Part shown: positions 8,590 to 16,442 of the stretch, piece after piece | Position numbering within the stretch: the first letter of the stretch is position 1 | Layout: every line of letters starts with the position of its first letter | DNA from: Rhodococcus sp. IEGM 1409 | GTDB lineage: Bacteria; Actinomycetota; Actinomycetes; Mycobacteriales; Mycobacteriaceae | Length of the DNA: 64,000 bases | Assembly: GCF_030056735.1 (NCBI RefSeq) | Contig: NZ_JASHKN010000015.1 | Location: 44,221-108,220, forward strand | Direction of reading: 5' to 3' | Translations under genes and position numbers: made by a program | The notes under the pieces: model-generated | The model's database searches: none | Seen by the model: only the letters and a program-made list of their open reading frames with translations | What the model was told of the DNA's origin: nothing

Positions 8590-11283
8590 CTAGAGCCAGG
8601 TCGCGAATCGACGGATGAACATTCCCTTGGCCACCTGCGTAACAACGCAATACGCCGCGAGAGTGAGGACCAGCCACGGGAAGTAGTTCCACGGCAGTGA
8701 AACCAACCCGAGGGAATGACCCCAGGACGTGAACGGGAACACCAGCGCGAAGACGCAGGCGGCGCCCGTGCTGAGCAGTACCGGCAGCGATGCACGCGAC
8801 TGGATGAACGGGATCTTGCGAGTGCGGATCATGTGAACGATCAGCGTCTGCGAGATCAACGACTCGATGAACCAACCCGATTGGAACAGGGCCGCATGCT
8901 CGGGAGAGTTGGCAGCGAACACGAACCACATCAGCGCGAACGTCGAGATGTCGAAGATCGAACTGATCGGGCCGATGAACACCATGAACCGGCGCAGGCT
9001 CTTGGTCTCCCACTTGCGGGGCTTCGCGAGGAAGTCGTCGTCGACGCGGTCCCACGGGATCGTGAGCATCGAGAGATCGTAGATCAGGTTCTGCAACAAC
9101 AGAACTACGGGAATCATGGGGATGAACGGCAGCAAGGCGCTGGCGACGAGCACCGAGAAGACGTTCCCGAAGTTCGACGACGCAGTCATCTTGATGTACT
9201 TCTGGATGTTTCCGAAGGTCCGACGCCCTTCGATGACACCTTGTTCGAGTACGCCTAGGTCCTTCTCCAGCAAGATGATGTCCGCGGATTCGCGCGCGAT
9301 GTCCGCTGCGGTGTCTACAGAGATGCCGACGTCCGCCGCCCGCAGTGCGGGTGCATCGTTGACACCGTCGCCGAGGAAGCCGACCGTGTGGCCGACCCGG
9401 CGCAGCGATTCGACAATACGTGCTTTCTGCATCGGATCCGTCTTCGCGAAGACAGTTGTCCGTTGCACCAACTCGTCGAGGGCCTCGTCGCTCAACGCTT
9501 CGATCTCGGCGCCGGATACCACGGTTCCCACATCGATACCGACTTTGCCGCAGACAGTTTCGGCTACCAGTTCGTTGTCACCCGTCACCACCTTGACGGC
9601 GACGCCATGGCTCGCGAGCGCTTCGATCGCCCCGGCCGCAGATTCCTTCGGCGGGTCGAGGAAGGCAAGCAGTCCGACCAGGGTCATGCCCTCTTCGTCT
9701 GCGGTGGAGTACTCCCGTCGCTGCTCGTCGACAACGACCTTGGTCGCCACCGCAAGCACTCGCTTACCCTGACCGTTCAGTTCCGCGACCAGTCGGTCGA
9801 TTCGGGCCAGCCAGCCTGGTGTCAGGTGGTGAGCCACTCCGTCCAGTTCCACCGATTCACAGACCGAAAGGAGCTCTTCCACTGCACCTTTCGTGACGAT
9901 CAGATCACTGTCACCGTGATCGACCACCACTGACAGGCGACGACGCTTGAAGTCGAAGGGAATCTCGTCCACCAACCCGTGCCGACGCGAGATCTCTTCG
10001 AGAACTTCGGGACCGGCAGCCTCGATCACTGCGTCGTCGAGGAGACTGCGCAGGCCGGTCTGATTCACGGAATTGACTGCCGCGAGCCGCAACACGTCCT
10101 CGGATTTACGTCCGGCAGTGTCCAGATGCTCACCGAGAACGATGCGGTCCTCGGTCAGAGTTCCAGTCTTGTCCGTGCACAGAACGTCCATGGCGCCGAA
10201 GTTCTGAATCGCGTTGATCTGCTTGACGATCACCTTCTTGCGCGACATGTGCAGCGCGCCCTTGGCCAGATTCGCAGTCACGATGAGCGGCAACATTTCC
10301 GGTGTCAACCCCACCGCGGTTGCGACGCCGAAGAGTAGTGCTTGGCTCCAGTCCTTGGTCAGTCCGTTGATGATGAACACCGCGGGAACCATGATCAGCA
10401 TGAACTTGATCAGCAGGTAACTGACGCTGCGCACTCCGACGTCGAAGCTGGTTTCGGGTCGCTTGGACGCCAATTGTGCTGTCATGGCACCGAAGTAGGT
10501 GCGCTTGCCCGTGTGCACCGCGACGGCGGTCCCGCTGCCCGACACGACGGAAGTACCCATGAATCCGATGTTTTCGGCTTCGAGCAGTCGATCGACGTCG
10601 ATCCCCGAGGATGGTTCCGCCGACTTCTCGGCCGGCATCGATTCACCGCTGAGCATGGACTGATTGATCTGCAGATCCTTGGCCCGGATGATGCGGACAT
10701 CGGCCGGGATCATGTCGCCGGCGGCAAGCTGGACAACATCACCTGGCAGTAGTTGCTCGATCGGAATCTCCGCCGTGACCACGGTGTTGTTGATCTTGCG
10801 GGTGGCCGCGACTGTTGTCGTCACCATTGCCTTGAGCGCCTCGGCGGCGCGGCTCGAGCGGTATTCCTGCCAGAACCTCAGTGACACACTGACAAAGATC
10901 ATCAACCCGAGGGTGATGATGCCCTCGTAGGAAGGTCCGTCTTCCGGGTCCGCCCACACCACGTCGGTCGCGACCATGATCAGGGCGAGGAACACCAGGA
11001 TCAGGATGAACGGGTTCTTGAACGCCCCCGCGAACTGCACGATTGCCGGCGCCGGGCGGTCGTGGCGGACGTCGTTGCGCCCGTATTGCCGGCGAAGATC
11101 GTCGATCTGATCGTCACGAAGCCCGTTGGCCGTCGTGGTCAGATCTGCGAGAACGGTGCGCGTGTCCGCGGTCGAGTAGTCGACCAATTCCTGTGCGCTT
11201 TCCTTTGCCAGGACTGTTGAATGTGTTTGTTGTGCACTGTTTCTCGTGGGCCGTGGCCGCAATGCGAGAACGGAAAATGACAT
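8590..11283 (-). CDS. mgtA: Mg2+-importing P-type ATPase
   Basis: The 897-residue P3B-type ATPase starts at the ATG at 11283 (MSFSVLALRPRP), with GAGGGG upstream; an in-frame upstream extension is possible but lacks a ribosome site. Visible landmarks are QSMLSGESMPAEK (actuator TGES loop), GLTPEMLPLIVTANLAKGA in the membrane helix before the P-domain, the phosphorylation motif CTDKTGTLTEDRIVL, KVVTGDNELVAE, and FLGDGVNDAPALRAADVGISVDTAADIARESADIIL. Ten membrane helices are arranged as in MgtA/MgtB. It imports Mg2+ across the cytoplasmic membrane when Mg2+ is scarce. The long leader upstream carries an M-box and a small ORF. Confidence 0.95.
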   Translation of the reverse strand: MSFSVLALRPRPTRNSAQQTHSTVLAKESAQELVDYSTADTRTVLADLTTTANGLRDDQIDDLRRQYGRNDVRHDRPAPAIVQFAGAFKNPFILILVFLALIMVATDVVWADPEDGPSYEGIITLGLMIFVSVSLRFWQEYRSSRAAEALKAMVTTTVAATRKINNTVVTAEIPIEQLLPGDVVQLAAGDMIPADVRIIRAKDLQINQSMLSGESMPAEKSAEPSSGIDVDRLLEAENIGFMGTSVVSGSGTAVAVHTGKRTYFGAMTAQLASKRPETSFDVGVRSVSYLLIKFMLIMVPAVFIINGLTKDWSQALLFGVATAVGLTPEMLPLIVTANLAKGALHMSRKKVIVKQINAIQNFGAMDVLCTDKTGTLTEDRIVLGEHLDTAGRKSEDVLRLAAVNSVNQTGLRSLLDDAVIEAAGPEVLEEISRRHGLVDEIPFDFKRRRLSVVVDHGDSDLIVTKGAVEELLSVCESVELDGVAHHLTPGWLARIDRLVAELNGQGKRVLAVATKVVVDEQRREYSTADEEGMTLVGLLAFLDPPKESAAGAIEALASHGVAVKVVTGDNELVAETVCGKVGIDVGTVVSGAEIEALSDEALDELVQRTTVFAKTDPMQKARIVESLRRVGHTVGFLGDGVNDAPALRAADVGISVDTAADIARESADIILLEKDLGVLEQGVIEGRRTFGNIQKYIKMTASSNFGNVFSVLVASALLPFIPMIPVVLLLQNLIYDLSMLTIPWDRVDDDFLAKPRKWETKSLRRFMVFIGPISSIFDISTFALMWFVFAANSPEHAALFQSGWFIESLISQTLIVHMIRTRKIPFIQSRASLPVLLSTGAACVFALVFPFTSWGHSLGLVSLPWNYFPWLVLTLAAYCVVTQVAKGMFIRRFATWL

Positions 11284-11339
11284 GACGAATCCCCTCGGCT
11301 GCCCGAACGCATCAGACCATGTCAGTGCATCAGGGCAGC

Positions 11340-11428
11340 AGAATGCGCTGAACGACAATGGAAGTCGTCAGCGGACGCGGCAAAGCCGCGCAGATGAAAC
11401 CGAGGGTGCAAAAAAGTCAGAGGCTGAC
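11340..11428 (-). promoter_or_regulatory. Attenuator-like structures in the mgtA leader
   Basis: Read on the minus strand, GTCAG-cct-CTGAC (11428-11416) is a five-bp hairpin followed at once by six T (11415-11410), a short intrinsic-terminator arrangement. The leader ORF stop codon lies in its 3' arm. CGTCAGC (11429-11423) can instead pair with GCTGACG (11372-11366), which itself belongs to a longer hairpin CGCTGACGAC/GTCGTTCAGCG. A GCGGC-ttt-GCCGC hairpin stands between. The sequence shows the alternative pairings directly; that they switch transcription is inference. Confidence 0.5.
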
Positions 11429-11503
11429 GAGCGAAAGACCGGGGCGAGCACCGTCGGTAAGAGCAGAAGGATGGGTCGAATATCGACTCGGCGGGTCGTC
11501 CAC
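11417..11503 (-). CDS. 28-residue leader peptide upstream of mgtA (mgtL-like)
   Basis: A GTG at 11503 has a perfect AGGAGGT seven bases upstream and opens a 28-codon ORF ending in TGA at 11417. The peptide begins VDDPPSRYSTHPS. Two acidic residues and two prolines directly after the start resemble the acidic/proline N-termini that destabilise ribosomes at low Mg2+ in enterobacterial MgtL (MEPDPTP...). It lies between the M-box and mgtA, and its stop codon is inside the candidate terminator hairpin. No similarity beyond this composition is claimed. Confidence 0.6.
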   Translation of the reverse strand: MDDPPSRYSTHPSALTDGARPGLSLVSL

Positions 11504-11644
11504 GATGGTCACCTCCTGAAAGTTCGGGGCGCCCGATGACGCCACACGATTGCATGCGCACAGCACACGCCAGGAGAACCGAATATCGACGTACTCTCGC
11601 CTTCGCCGGAAGAAACCGGCACCAAGCTGCGAAAACACCTCCAC

Positions 11645-11800
11645 GTCCGAGTTTTGGCACTGCACGACGTGTCCCGATCGAAACCGGGAAGCCACTTTGG
11701 ATCACCCCTTAAGCCGGGGAGATCTGTCCTAACCTTGGGCGTCTCTCGACGTCGTGAGATCAGTGGCCTGTGTTCGCGCAGAAGCCTCACCTAACGAGGT
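11645..11800 (-). promoter_or_regulatory. M-box (ykoK) Mg2+ riboswitch
   Basis: On the minus strand the conserved M-box blocks appear in order and spacing: GTTAGGTGAGGCT (11795-11783), GACG then AGACGCCCAAGGTT (near 11744-11731), and CAGTGCCAAAACTC (11662-11649). These match the Bacillus ykoK leader blocks (GTTAGGTGAGGCTCC, AGACGCCAATGGGT, CAGTGCTAAAGCTCT). The element senses Mg2+ and normally switches off Mg2+ transporter genes when Mg2+ is plentiful. It sits about 360 bases ahead of mgtA, with a leader ORF between, so two layers of control are possible. Confidence 0.9.
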
Positions 11801-11850
11801 ACTGCACCCAGAGGGTAGTTCTCAAATCTGTTGCCTGTCAACCGAGCAAC

Positions 11851-12492
11851 TCAGACGGAAGGCAATCCTGCCCGTGCGACGGCACCGGCGAAGAGTGCCG
11901 TCACGGCGGCGCCCATCACGCTCTGATCAACTTCTTCCGGATCCACGGAGTGCTCGAGGACGAGCCCGGATATCAAGGCCATCAACGAGATTGCGGTGGT
12001 CCGCACATCGAAGGAATCGTCCACTCCCCATTCCCGGGCACGTTCGCCGATCAACTCCACGAGTTGACTGCGCAAGTGGCGACGCTCACGCAAGTAGGCC
12101 TGAGCGATCTGCGGATCACGCCCGGCGAGGACTCCGAATTCGAGAACGAGCAGTGACCATCCCGGATCGTCGACCATCCACGTTGCAATGGCCTCGCCGC
12201 CTTTGCCCGCTGCATCGGCCGGGTTCATACCGGCGATCTCGGCGAGCACACGGCCGGCCAGTTCGAGAGACCGTTGCGCGAACAGTTCGGCGAACAGATC
12301 TTGTTTCGACTCGAAGTTGGAGTAGACAGCCCCCTTGGTGAAGCCCGCTCGGCGAGCAACTTCAGTGAGACGTGCAGCACTGAATCCGCGCTCCGCAAAC
12401 TCTTCCGCCGCAGCGTCGAGCAGTCTTTGCCGCACCACGTCACGTCCGGGGCGGGTTACCGGAGTCCAGTCCGGTTGACGAGATTCAGTCAC
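11851..12492 (-). CDS. TetR-family repressor
   Basis: From the GTG at 12492 (VTESRQPDWTPV) the protein has 213 residues. The N-terminal HTH is clear: RLLDAAAEEFAERGFSAARLTEVARRAGFTKGAVYSNFESKQDLFAELF (about 19-67). The C-terminal ligand/dimer domain is divergent, as usual. It is transcribed away from a membrane protein gene 68 bases distant, and a perfect 8-3-8 palindrome lies between them, so it probably represses both itself and that gene. The inducer is unknown. Confidence 0.9.
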   Translation of the reverse strand: MTESRQPDWTPVTRPGRDVVRQRLLDAAAEEFAERGFSAARLTEVARRAGFTKGAVYSNFESKQDLFAELFAQRSLELAGRVLAEIAGMNPADAAGKGGEAIATWMVDDPGWSLLVLEFGVLAGRDPQIAQAYLRERRHLRSQLVELIGERAREWGVDDSFDVRTTAISLMALISGLVLEHSVDPEEVDQSVMGAAVTALFAGAVARAGLPSV

Positions 12493-12506
12493 GATACCTA
12501 GAGTAT

Positions 12507-12525
12507 TCAATACCTCGGGTATTGA
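12507..12525. promoter_or_regulatory. Palindromic TetR operator
   Basis: TCAATACC-tcg-GGTATTGA is a perfect 8-3-8 inverted repeat in the divergent promoter region, with a partial extra half-site (GGTATCG on the minus strand) next to the tetR start. Size and position are typical of TetR operators. Confidence 0.75.
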
Positions 12526-12560
12526 CAAGCTCTTTACTTTCGACAAGATCAGGACTCTTC

Positions 12561-13664
12561 GTGACCACTACGCATCCGGCACACGCCGCACCAGACAACA
12601 GCTCCACCCACGACGAACACCACCACGACAATCTGCTGGTGAAATACGGCGCACCCAAGGTGATGGCCGCACTGTTCGTCGGCGTGCTCCTGCTGCAGAT
12701 GGGCTTCATCCTCAGCTACGTCGCCGCCTTCCATCAGCCGACTCCGCGAGACATCGAAATCGCGGTCATCGCCGATCAGGGCACGCCAGACGGCATGGAT
12801 CAGCAGATCGCCGACAAACTCAACGCCATCGACGGCAGCCCGCTCGACGCTCAGGTGGTCGACAGCACAGCGACCGCTCGCCGCATGATCAACGACCGCG
12901 AGATCCAGGGCGCCTTTGTCATCAACCCGGCCGGACCGGACACCCTGATCACCGCGAGCGCGGCCGGCAGTTCCATCGCGACGTCGCTCGAATCGGTGTT
13001 CACGAAGGTCGAGGCAACACAGGACCGACAGTTCGTCGTCCGCGACGAGATCCCCGTCGGAGCGCACGACAACCGCGGCCTCTCCGGCTTCTACCTCTCG
13101 GTCGGCTGGGTCGTCGGCGGCTATCTCCTTGCGGCAGCCATCGGACTGTTCATCGGTGCGCCGAAGACGCTCCGCCAGGCAAGCGCACACACGGGCGTGA
13201 TCGCGATCTACTCGGTCATCTCGGGAGCCCTCGGCGCTCTCATCACCTCGCACGTACTCGGAACTTTCGCCGGCCACTGGTTCCCGCTCTGGATCCTGGG
13301 AACAGCCGTGGTGTTCGGCACCGCCATGTTCACACTCGGATTGCGCGCCGCCATCGGCGTTCTGGCAGTCCCGCTGGCTATCGCCGTCTTCGTGATCCTC
13401 GGCAATCCCAGTGCGGGAGGCGCATTCGGCTCCAACGTGATTCCCTCGTTCTACGCCGCCATCGGCCGATGGATCACACCCGGCGCCGGCACCGAGGGCG
13501 TCCGGAGCATCGTCTACTTCAACAACGTCGGCGTCGGCCAGCCTGCCCTGACGCTCTTCCTGTACGCGCTGATCGGTGCAGTCATGCTCTTCGGCTTCAC
13601 GATCCGTCGTAACCGAAAGTCCACCGACATGACGCCGACTCCAGCTGTGGCGAACGCCGACTAG
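12561..13664 (+). CDS. ABC-2/YhgE-like membrane protein (DUF3533-like)
   Basis: The protein has 367 residues from the GTG at 12561. It has a His-rich cytosolic N-terminus (HDEHHHDN), one membrane helix at about 35-57, a large extracytoplasmic domain of about 140 residues, and then five or six helices ending in a short positively charged tail. That is the topology of YhgE/Pip and DUF3533 proteins, relatives of ABC-2 permeases that lack a partner ATPase. No ATPase gene is next to it. Control by the divergent TetR suggests a role in export or tolerance of a toxic compound, which is inference. Confidence 0.7.
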   Translation: MTTTHPAHAAPDNSSTHDEHHHDNLLVKYGAPKVMAALFVGVLLLQMGFILSYVAAFHQPTPRDIEIAVIADQGTPDGMDQQIADKLNAIDGSPLDAQVVDSTATARRMINDREIQGAFVINPAGPDTLITASAAGSSIATSLESVFTKVEATQDRQFVVRDEIPVGAHDNRGLSGFYLSVGWVVGGYLLAAAIGLFIGAPKTLRQASAHTGVIAIYSVISGALGALITSHVLGTFAGHWFPLWILGTAVVFGTAMFTLGLRAAIGVLAVPLAIAVFVILGNPSAGGAFGSNVIPSFYAAIGRWITPGAGTEGVRSIVYFNNVGVGQPALTLFLYALIGAVMLFGFTIRRNRKSTDMTPTPAVANAD

Positions 13665-13679
13665 TCCTAGTCTGAACTC

Positions 13680-14153
13680 ATGACGAGCCTCCTCCACCCC
13701 AACGCCTCGCACGTCGCCGAAACACTGATCTCACGGGGTCACCACGGCGTCATCGTCACGCAGCCTGACGCCACGCACACCGCGGCCGAGGCAGCGGCGG
13801 CCGTCGGGGTGGAGGTAGGCGCGATCACCAAGTCCCTCGTGTTCCTTCTCGACGACGATCCGGTCCTGCTGCTGGTCTCGGGCGCACATCAGGTCAACCT
13901 GAAGGCCACCGGCGAACGCCTCGAAGGCAAACTCACGCGGGCGCCACTGGAAATGGCGAAGTCCGCGACGGGCCAGCCGATCGGTGGGGTCGCCCCGCTC
14001 GGGCACCCCACCAATCTGCCCACGTACATCGATACCGCCCTCGAGCAATACCCCGAGTTGTGGGCTGCTGCCGGGCACCCCAACACGGTCTTTCGCACGA
14101 CGTACTCCGAACTCCTCCGAATCACCGCCGGCCTCGCCGTCGACATGGACTGA
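13680..14153 (+). CDS. ybaK: YbaK/EbsC-type aminoacyl-tRNA deacylase
   Basis: A 157-residue YbaK/ProX-domain protein. Family features include TAAEAAAAVGVEVGAITKSLVFLLDDDPVLLLVSGAHQVN (about 36-76), with the conserved Lys of the I-x-K-S motif and the GGVAPLGH segment (about 101-108) that forms the substrate pocket. YbaK/ProXp proteins hydrolyse mischarged aminoacyl-tRNAs such as Cys-tRNA-Pro in trans. The gene starts 15 bases after the preceding stop and may be cotranscribed, but no functional link is evident. Confidence 0.88.
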   Translation: MTSLLHPNASHVAETLISRGHHGVIVTQPDATHTAAEAAAAVGVEVGAITKSLVFLLDDDPVLLLVSGAHQVNLKATGERLEGKLTRAPLEMAKSATGQPIGGVAPLGHPTNLPTYIDTALEQYPELWAAAGHPNTVFRTTYSELLRITAGLAVDMD

Positions 14154-14190
14154 AGCGCTCCCGGGCAGACCGGTCCGAACCCACTCAGAT

Positions 14191-14216
14191 GTGTGTCCAC
14201 CTATAGTTGGACACAC
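14191..14216 (+). promoter_or_regulatory. Operator overlapping the -10 of the leader/flavin reductase promoter
   Basis: GTGTGTCCA (14191-14199) and TGGACACAC (14208-14216) form a perfect 9-bp inverted repeat. The 8-bp spacer holds TATAGT (14202-14207), a good -10 element, so the transcript would start at or just before the ATG at 14218. A repressor binding here would block the promoter directly. The regulator is unknown. Confidence 0.65.
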
Positions 14217-14217
14217 C

Positions 14218-14370
14218 ATGTGCACTGCAACAAGGACCCCGGCCGGCAACCACTGGCGACGACGGCACGTAGATCTGTGCCGCACCGACGCATGTCTGTG
14301 TATGCCGAGTGCAGTCACCTCGACCACACCGCACACCTCGAGTTCCAGCCGGAGAGTTCCCGTTGTCTGA
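14218..14370 (+). CDS. Cysteine-rich leader peptide of the 'HVDLCR' type
   Basis: This 50-codon ORF starts nearly leaderless behind a -10 element. The central segment is [16 protein letters not shown], with Cys codons at positions 21, 26 and 28. Actinobacteria carry short 'putative leader peptides' with an (R)RHVDL-x-R core ahead of sulfur-metabolism genes, and cysteine-responsive attenuation through Cys-rich uORFs has been described in mycobacteria. The stop at 14368-14370 overlaps the TTG start of the flavin reductase (14363), so translation of the two is coupled. The same core recurs at 46.1 kb in this window. Confidence 0.75.
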   Translation: MCTATRTPAGNHWRRRHVDLCRTDACLCMPSAVTSTTPHTSSSSRRVPVV

Positions 14371-14941
14371 CAAGCCGAATGCCGTTTCCAGCCACACCAC
14401 CCCCGATGTCCCCGAAGTAGCGGCGACGCCCGAGTTGTCCACCGGTATCTGCGCCGGGGACTATCGCGCAGCGCTTCGCCGCCACCCCGCCGGTGTCACC
14501 GTCGTGACCCTAGATTCGGGTACCGGCCCGGTGGGTTTCACCGCCACCTCGTTCTCGTCCGTCTCCCTCGAGCCACCGCTCGTCTCGTTCAACATCGCGG
14601 AGACGTCGTCGAGTATCAACGCCCTCAAGGCCGCCGAGTCCTTGGTGATCCACCTTCTCGGCGAACATCAGCAACATCTGGCCCAGCGCTTTGCGCGTAG
14701 CGCCGATCAACGTTTTGCAGACGAGTCGCTGTGGGCAGTACTCGACACCGGCGAGCCGGTTCTGCACGGCACCCCCAGTTGGATGCGCGTCAAGGTCGAC
14801 CAGCTGATCCCCGTCGGGGATCACACCCTGGTCATCGGACTCGTCACCCGAGTTCACGCCGAAGAGGACGACGAATCCGCTGCCGCGCCCCTGCTTTACC
14901 ACGAGGGCAAGTACTACCGCCCGACTCCATTAGGTCAGTAG
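14363..14941 (+). CDS. Flavin reductase (HpaC/SsuE-like, FMN-binding split barrel)
   Basis: The protein has 192 residues from a TTG at 14363 with GGAGAG upstream. The FMN-binding split-barrel signature is clear: [58 protein letters not shown], then HTLVIGLV and [12 protein letters not shown]. Such enzymes supply reduced FMN to two-component monooxygenases that open sulfonates, aromatic rings or thiophenes. The cysteine leader ahead of it points to a partner monooxygenase in sulfur acquisition; a shortened luciferase-like protein with the same kind of leader lies at 45.4-46.0 kb. Confidence 0.85.
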   Translation: MSDKPNAVSSHTTPDVPEVAATPELSTGICAGDYRAALRRHPAGVTVVTLDSGTGPVGFTATSFSSVSLEPPLVSFNIAETSSSINALKAAESLVIHLLGEHQQHLAQRFARSADQRFADESLWAVLDTGEPVLHGTPSWMRVKVDQLIPVGDHTLVIGLVTRVHAEEDDESAAAPLLYHEGKYYRPTPLGQ

Positions 14942-14948
14942 AGACAAC

Positions 14949-14990
14949 TGTGCGCCTTTATTAACCGCCCGCGGTTAATAAAGGCGCACA
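14949..14990. terminator. Bidirectional terminator, 20-bp perfect stem
   Basis: TGTGCGCCTTTATTAACCGC and its exact reverse complement flank a CC loop between the convergent flavin reductase and gabD genes. The A/T-rich centre of the stem is unusual, but the symmetry and location fit a terminator working on both strands. Confidence 0.75.
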
Positions 14991-14995
14991 GCAAG

Positions 14996-16441
14996 TTACA
15001 GCGCTACGTACTTGGTATCGAGGTACTCGTCGATACCCTCGGTACCGCCTTCACGGCCGAAGCCCGATTCCTTGACGCCACCGAACGGCGCCGCAGCGTC
15101 GGAGATCGCGCCGCGGTTGACGCCGACCATGCCGGTGTCCAGCTTGGCCGAGACACGCATCGCACGGTCGATGTCGCGCGTGTAGAAGTACGCCACGAGG
15201 CCGTACTCGGTGTTGTTCGCAGCCGCGATCGCCTCGTCTTCGGTATCGAAACCGACTACTGCCGCAACGGGTCCGAAGATCTCTTCCTTCAGCAGGCGCG
15301 CATCGGCGGGCACCTGGTCGAGGACCGTCGGGGTGAAGAAGAAGCCGGGGCCTTCGGGGGCAGATCCACCGGTGCGAACGCGAGCACCCTTGGACACGGC
15401 GTCGTCGACGAGTCCGGTGACGGTTGCGAGTTGCTTGGTGTTGATCAGCGGGCCGATGTTGGTGCCCTCGGCGTCGCCTGCGCCCACCTTCAAGGCCGCA
15501 ACCTTGGCGGTGAACTTGTCGGTGAACTCCTCGCGCACCGAGTTGGCGACGTAGACGCGGTTGGCCGCGGTGCAGGCCTCGCCGCCGTTGCGCATCTTCG
15601 CGAGCATTGCGCCCTCGACAGCTGCGTCGATGTCGGCGTCGTCGAAGACGATGAACGGTGCATTGCCACCGAGTTCCATCGACGTGCGAAGCAGCTTGTC
15701 AGCGGCATTGCGCACCAACAGCTTTCCGACGCCGGTGGAGCCGGTGAAGGTGACCTTGCGCAGACGCGCATCTTCCATCAGCGGTCCGCTGATGGAAGCC
15801 GCGTCGGACGTCGGGAGGATCGAGAGCACACCGTCGGGTAGACCCGCGTCGGCAAACACCTGACCGAGAAGCTGCATGGTCAGCGGCGTGTCCTCGGCGG
15901 GCTTGACGATGATGGTGCAGCCGGCAGCCAGTGCCGGTCCGATCTTGCGCGTGCCCATGGCAAGCGGGAAGTTCCACGGGGTGATCGCGAGGACCGGACC
16001 GACGGCTTCCTTGGTGACCAGGATGCGACCGTTGCCGGCCGGAGCCTGCGTGAAACGTCCACCGATGCGGACCGCTTCCTCGCTGAACCAACGCAGGAAT
16101 TCGCCGCCGTAGTTGACCTCACCGCGGCTCTCTGCCAACGACTTACCCATTTCCAGGGTCATCATCAGCGCGAAGTCCTCGGCGCGAGTGTGCAGCAATT
16201 CGAACGCGGTGCGCAGGATCTCGCCGCGAACACGTGCCGGAGTAGCCGCCCAGTCTTCCTGCGCCGCAGCGGCGAGGTCGAGCGCGCGGATACCGTCGGC
16301 CGCGGTGGCGTCGGCTACCTGGGCGAGTTCCTTACCCGTGGCCGGGTTGTAGACCGCGAAGGTCTTCTCGGCTGGGACAAGCTTGCCGCCGAGCCAGAGA
16401 CCCTCGGGTACCGAGTCGAGAAGATCCGAGACGTTGGACAT
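14996..16441 (-). CDS. gabD: Succinate-semialdehyde dehydrogenase
   Basis: A full-length 481-residue aldehyde dehydrogenase. Landmarks are PWNFPLAMGTRKIGPALAAGC (cofactor/oxyanion Asn), FTGSTGVGKLL, the general base in MELGGNAP, the catalytic Cys in NGGEACTAANR, and EEIFGPVAAV. It oxidises succinate semialdehyde to succinate with NAD(P)+. It starts one base after the gabT stop, so the pair is an operon giving GABA to succinate. The same enzyme could oxidise glutarate semialdehyde if 5-aminovalerate were the substrate. Confidence 0.92.
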   Translation of the reverse strand: MSNVSDLLDSVPEGLWLGGKLVPAEKTFAVYNPATGKELAQVADATAADGIRALDLAAAAQEDWAATPARVRGEILRTAFELLHTRAEDFALMMTLEMGKSLAESRGEVNYGGEFLRWFSEEAVRIGGRFTQAPAGNGRILVTKEAVGPVLAITPWNFPLAMGTRKIGPALAAGCTIIVKPAEDTPLTMQLLGQVFADAGLPDGVLSILPTSDAASISGPLMEDARLRKVTFTGSTGVGKLLVRNAADKLLRTSMELGGNAPFIVFDDADIDAAVEGAMLAKMRNGGEACTAANRVYVANSVREEFTDKFTAKVAALKVGAGDAEGTNIGPLINTKQLATVTGLVDDAVSKGARVRTGGSAPEGPGFFFTPTVLDQVPADARLLKEEIFGPVAAVVGFDTEDEAIAAANNTEYGLVAYFYTRDIDRAMRVSAKLDTGMVGVNRGAISDAAAPFGGVKESGFGREGGTEGIDEYLDTKYVAL

Positions 16442-16442
16442 G

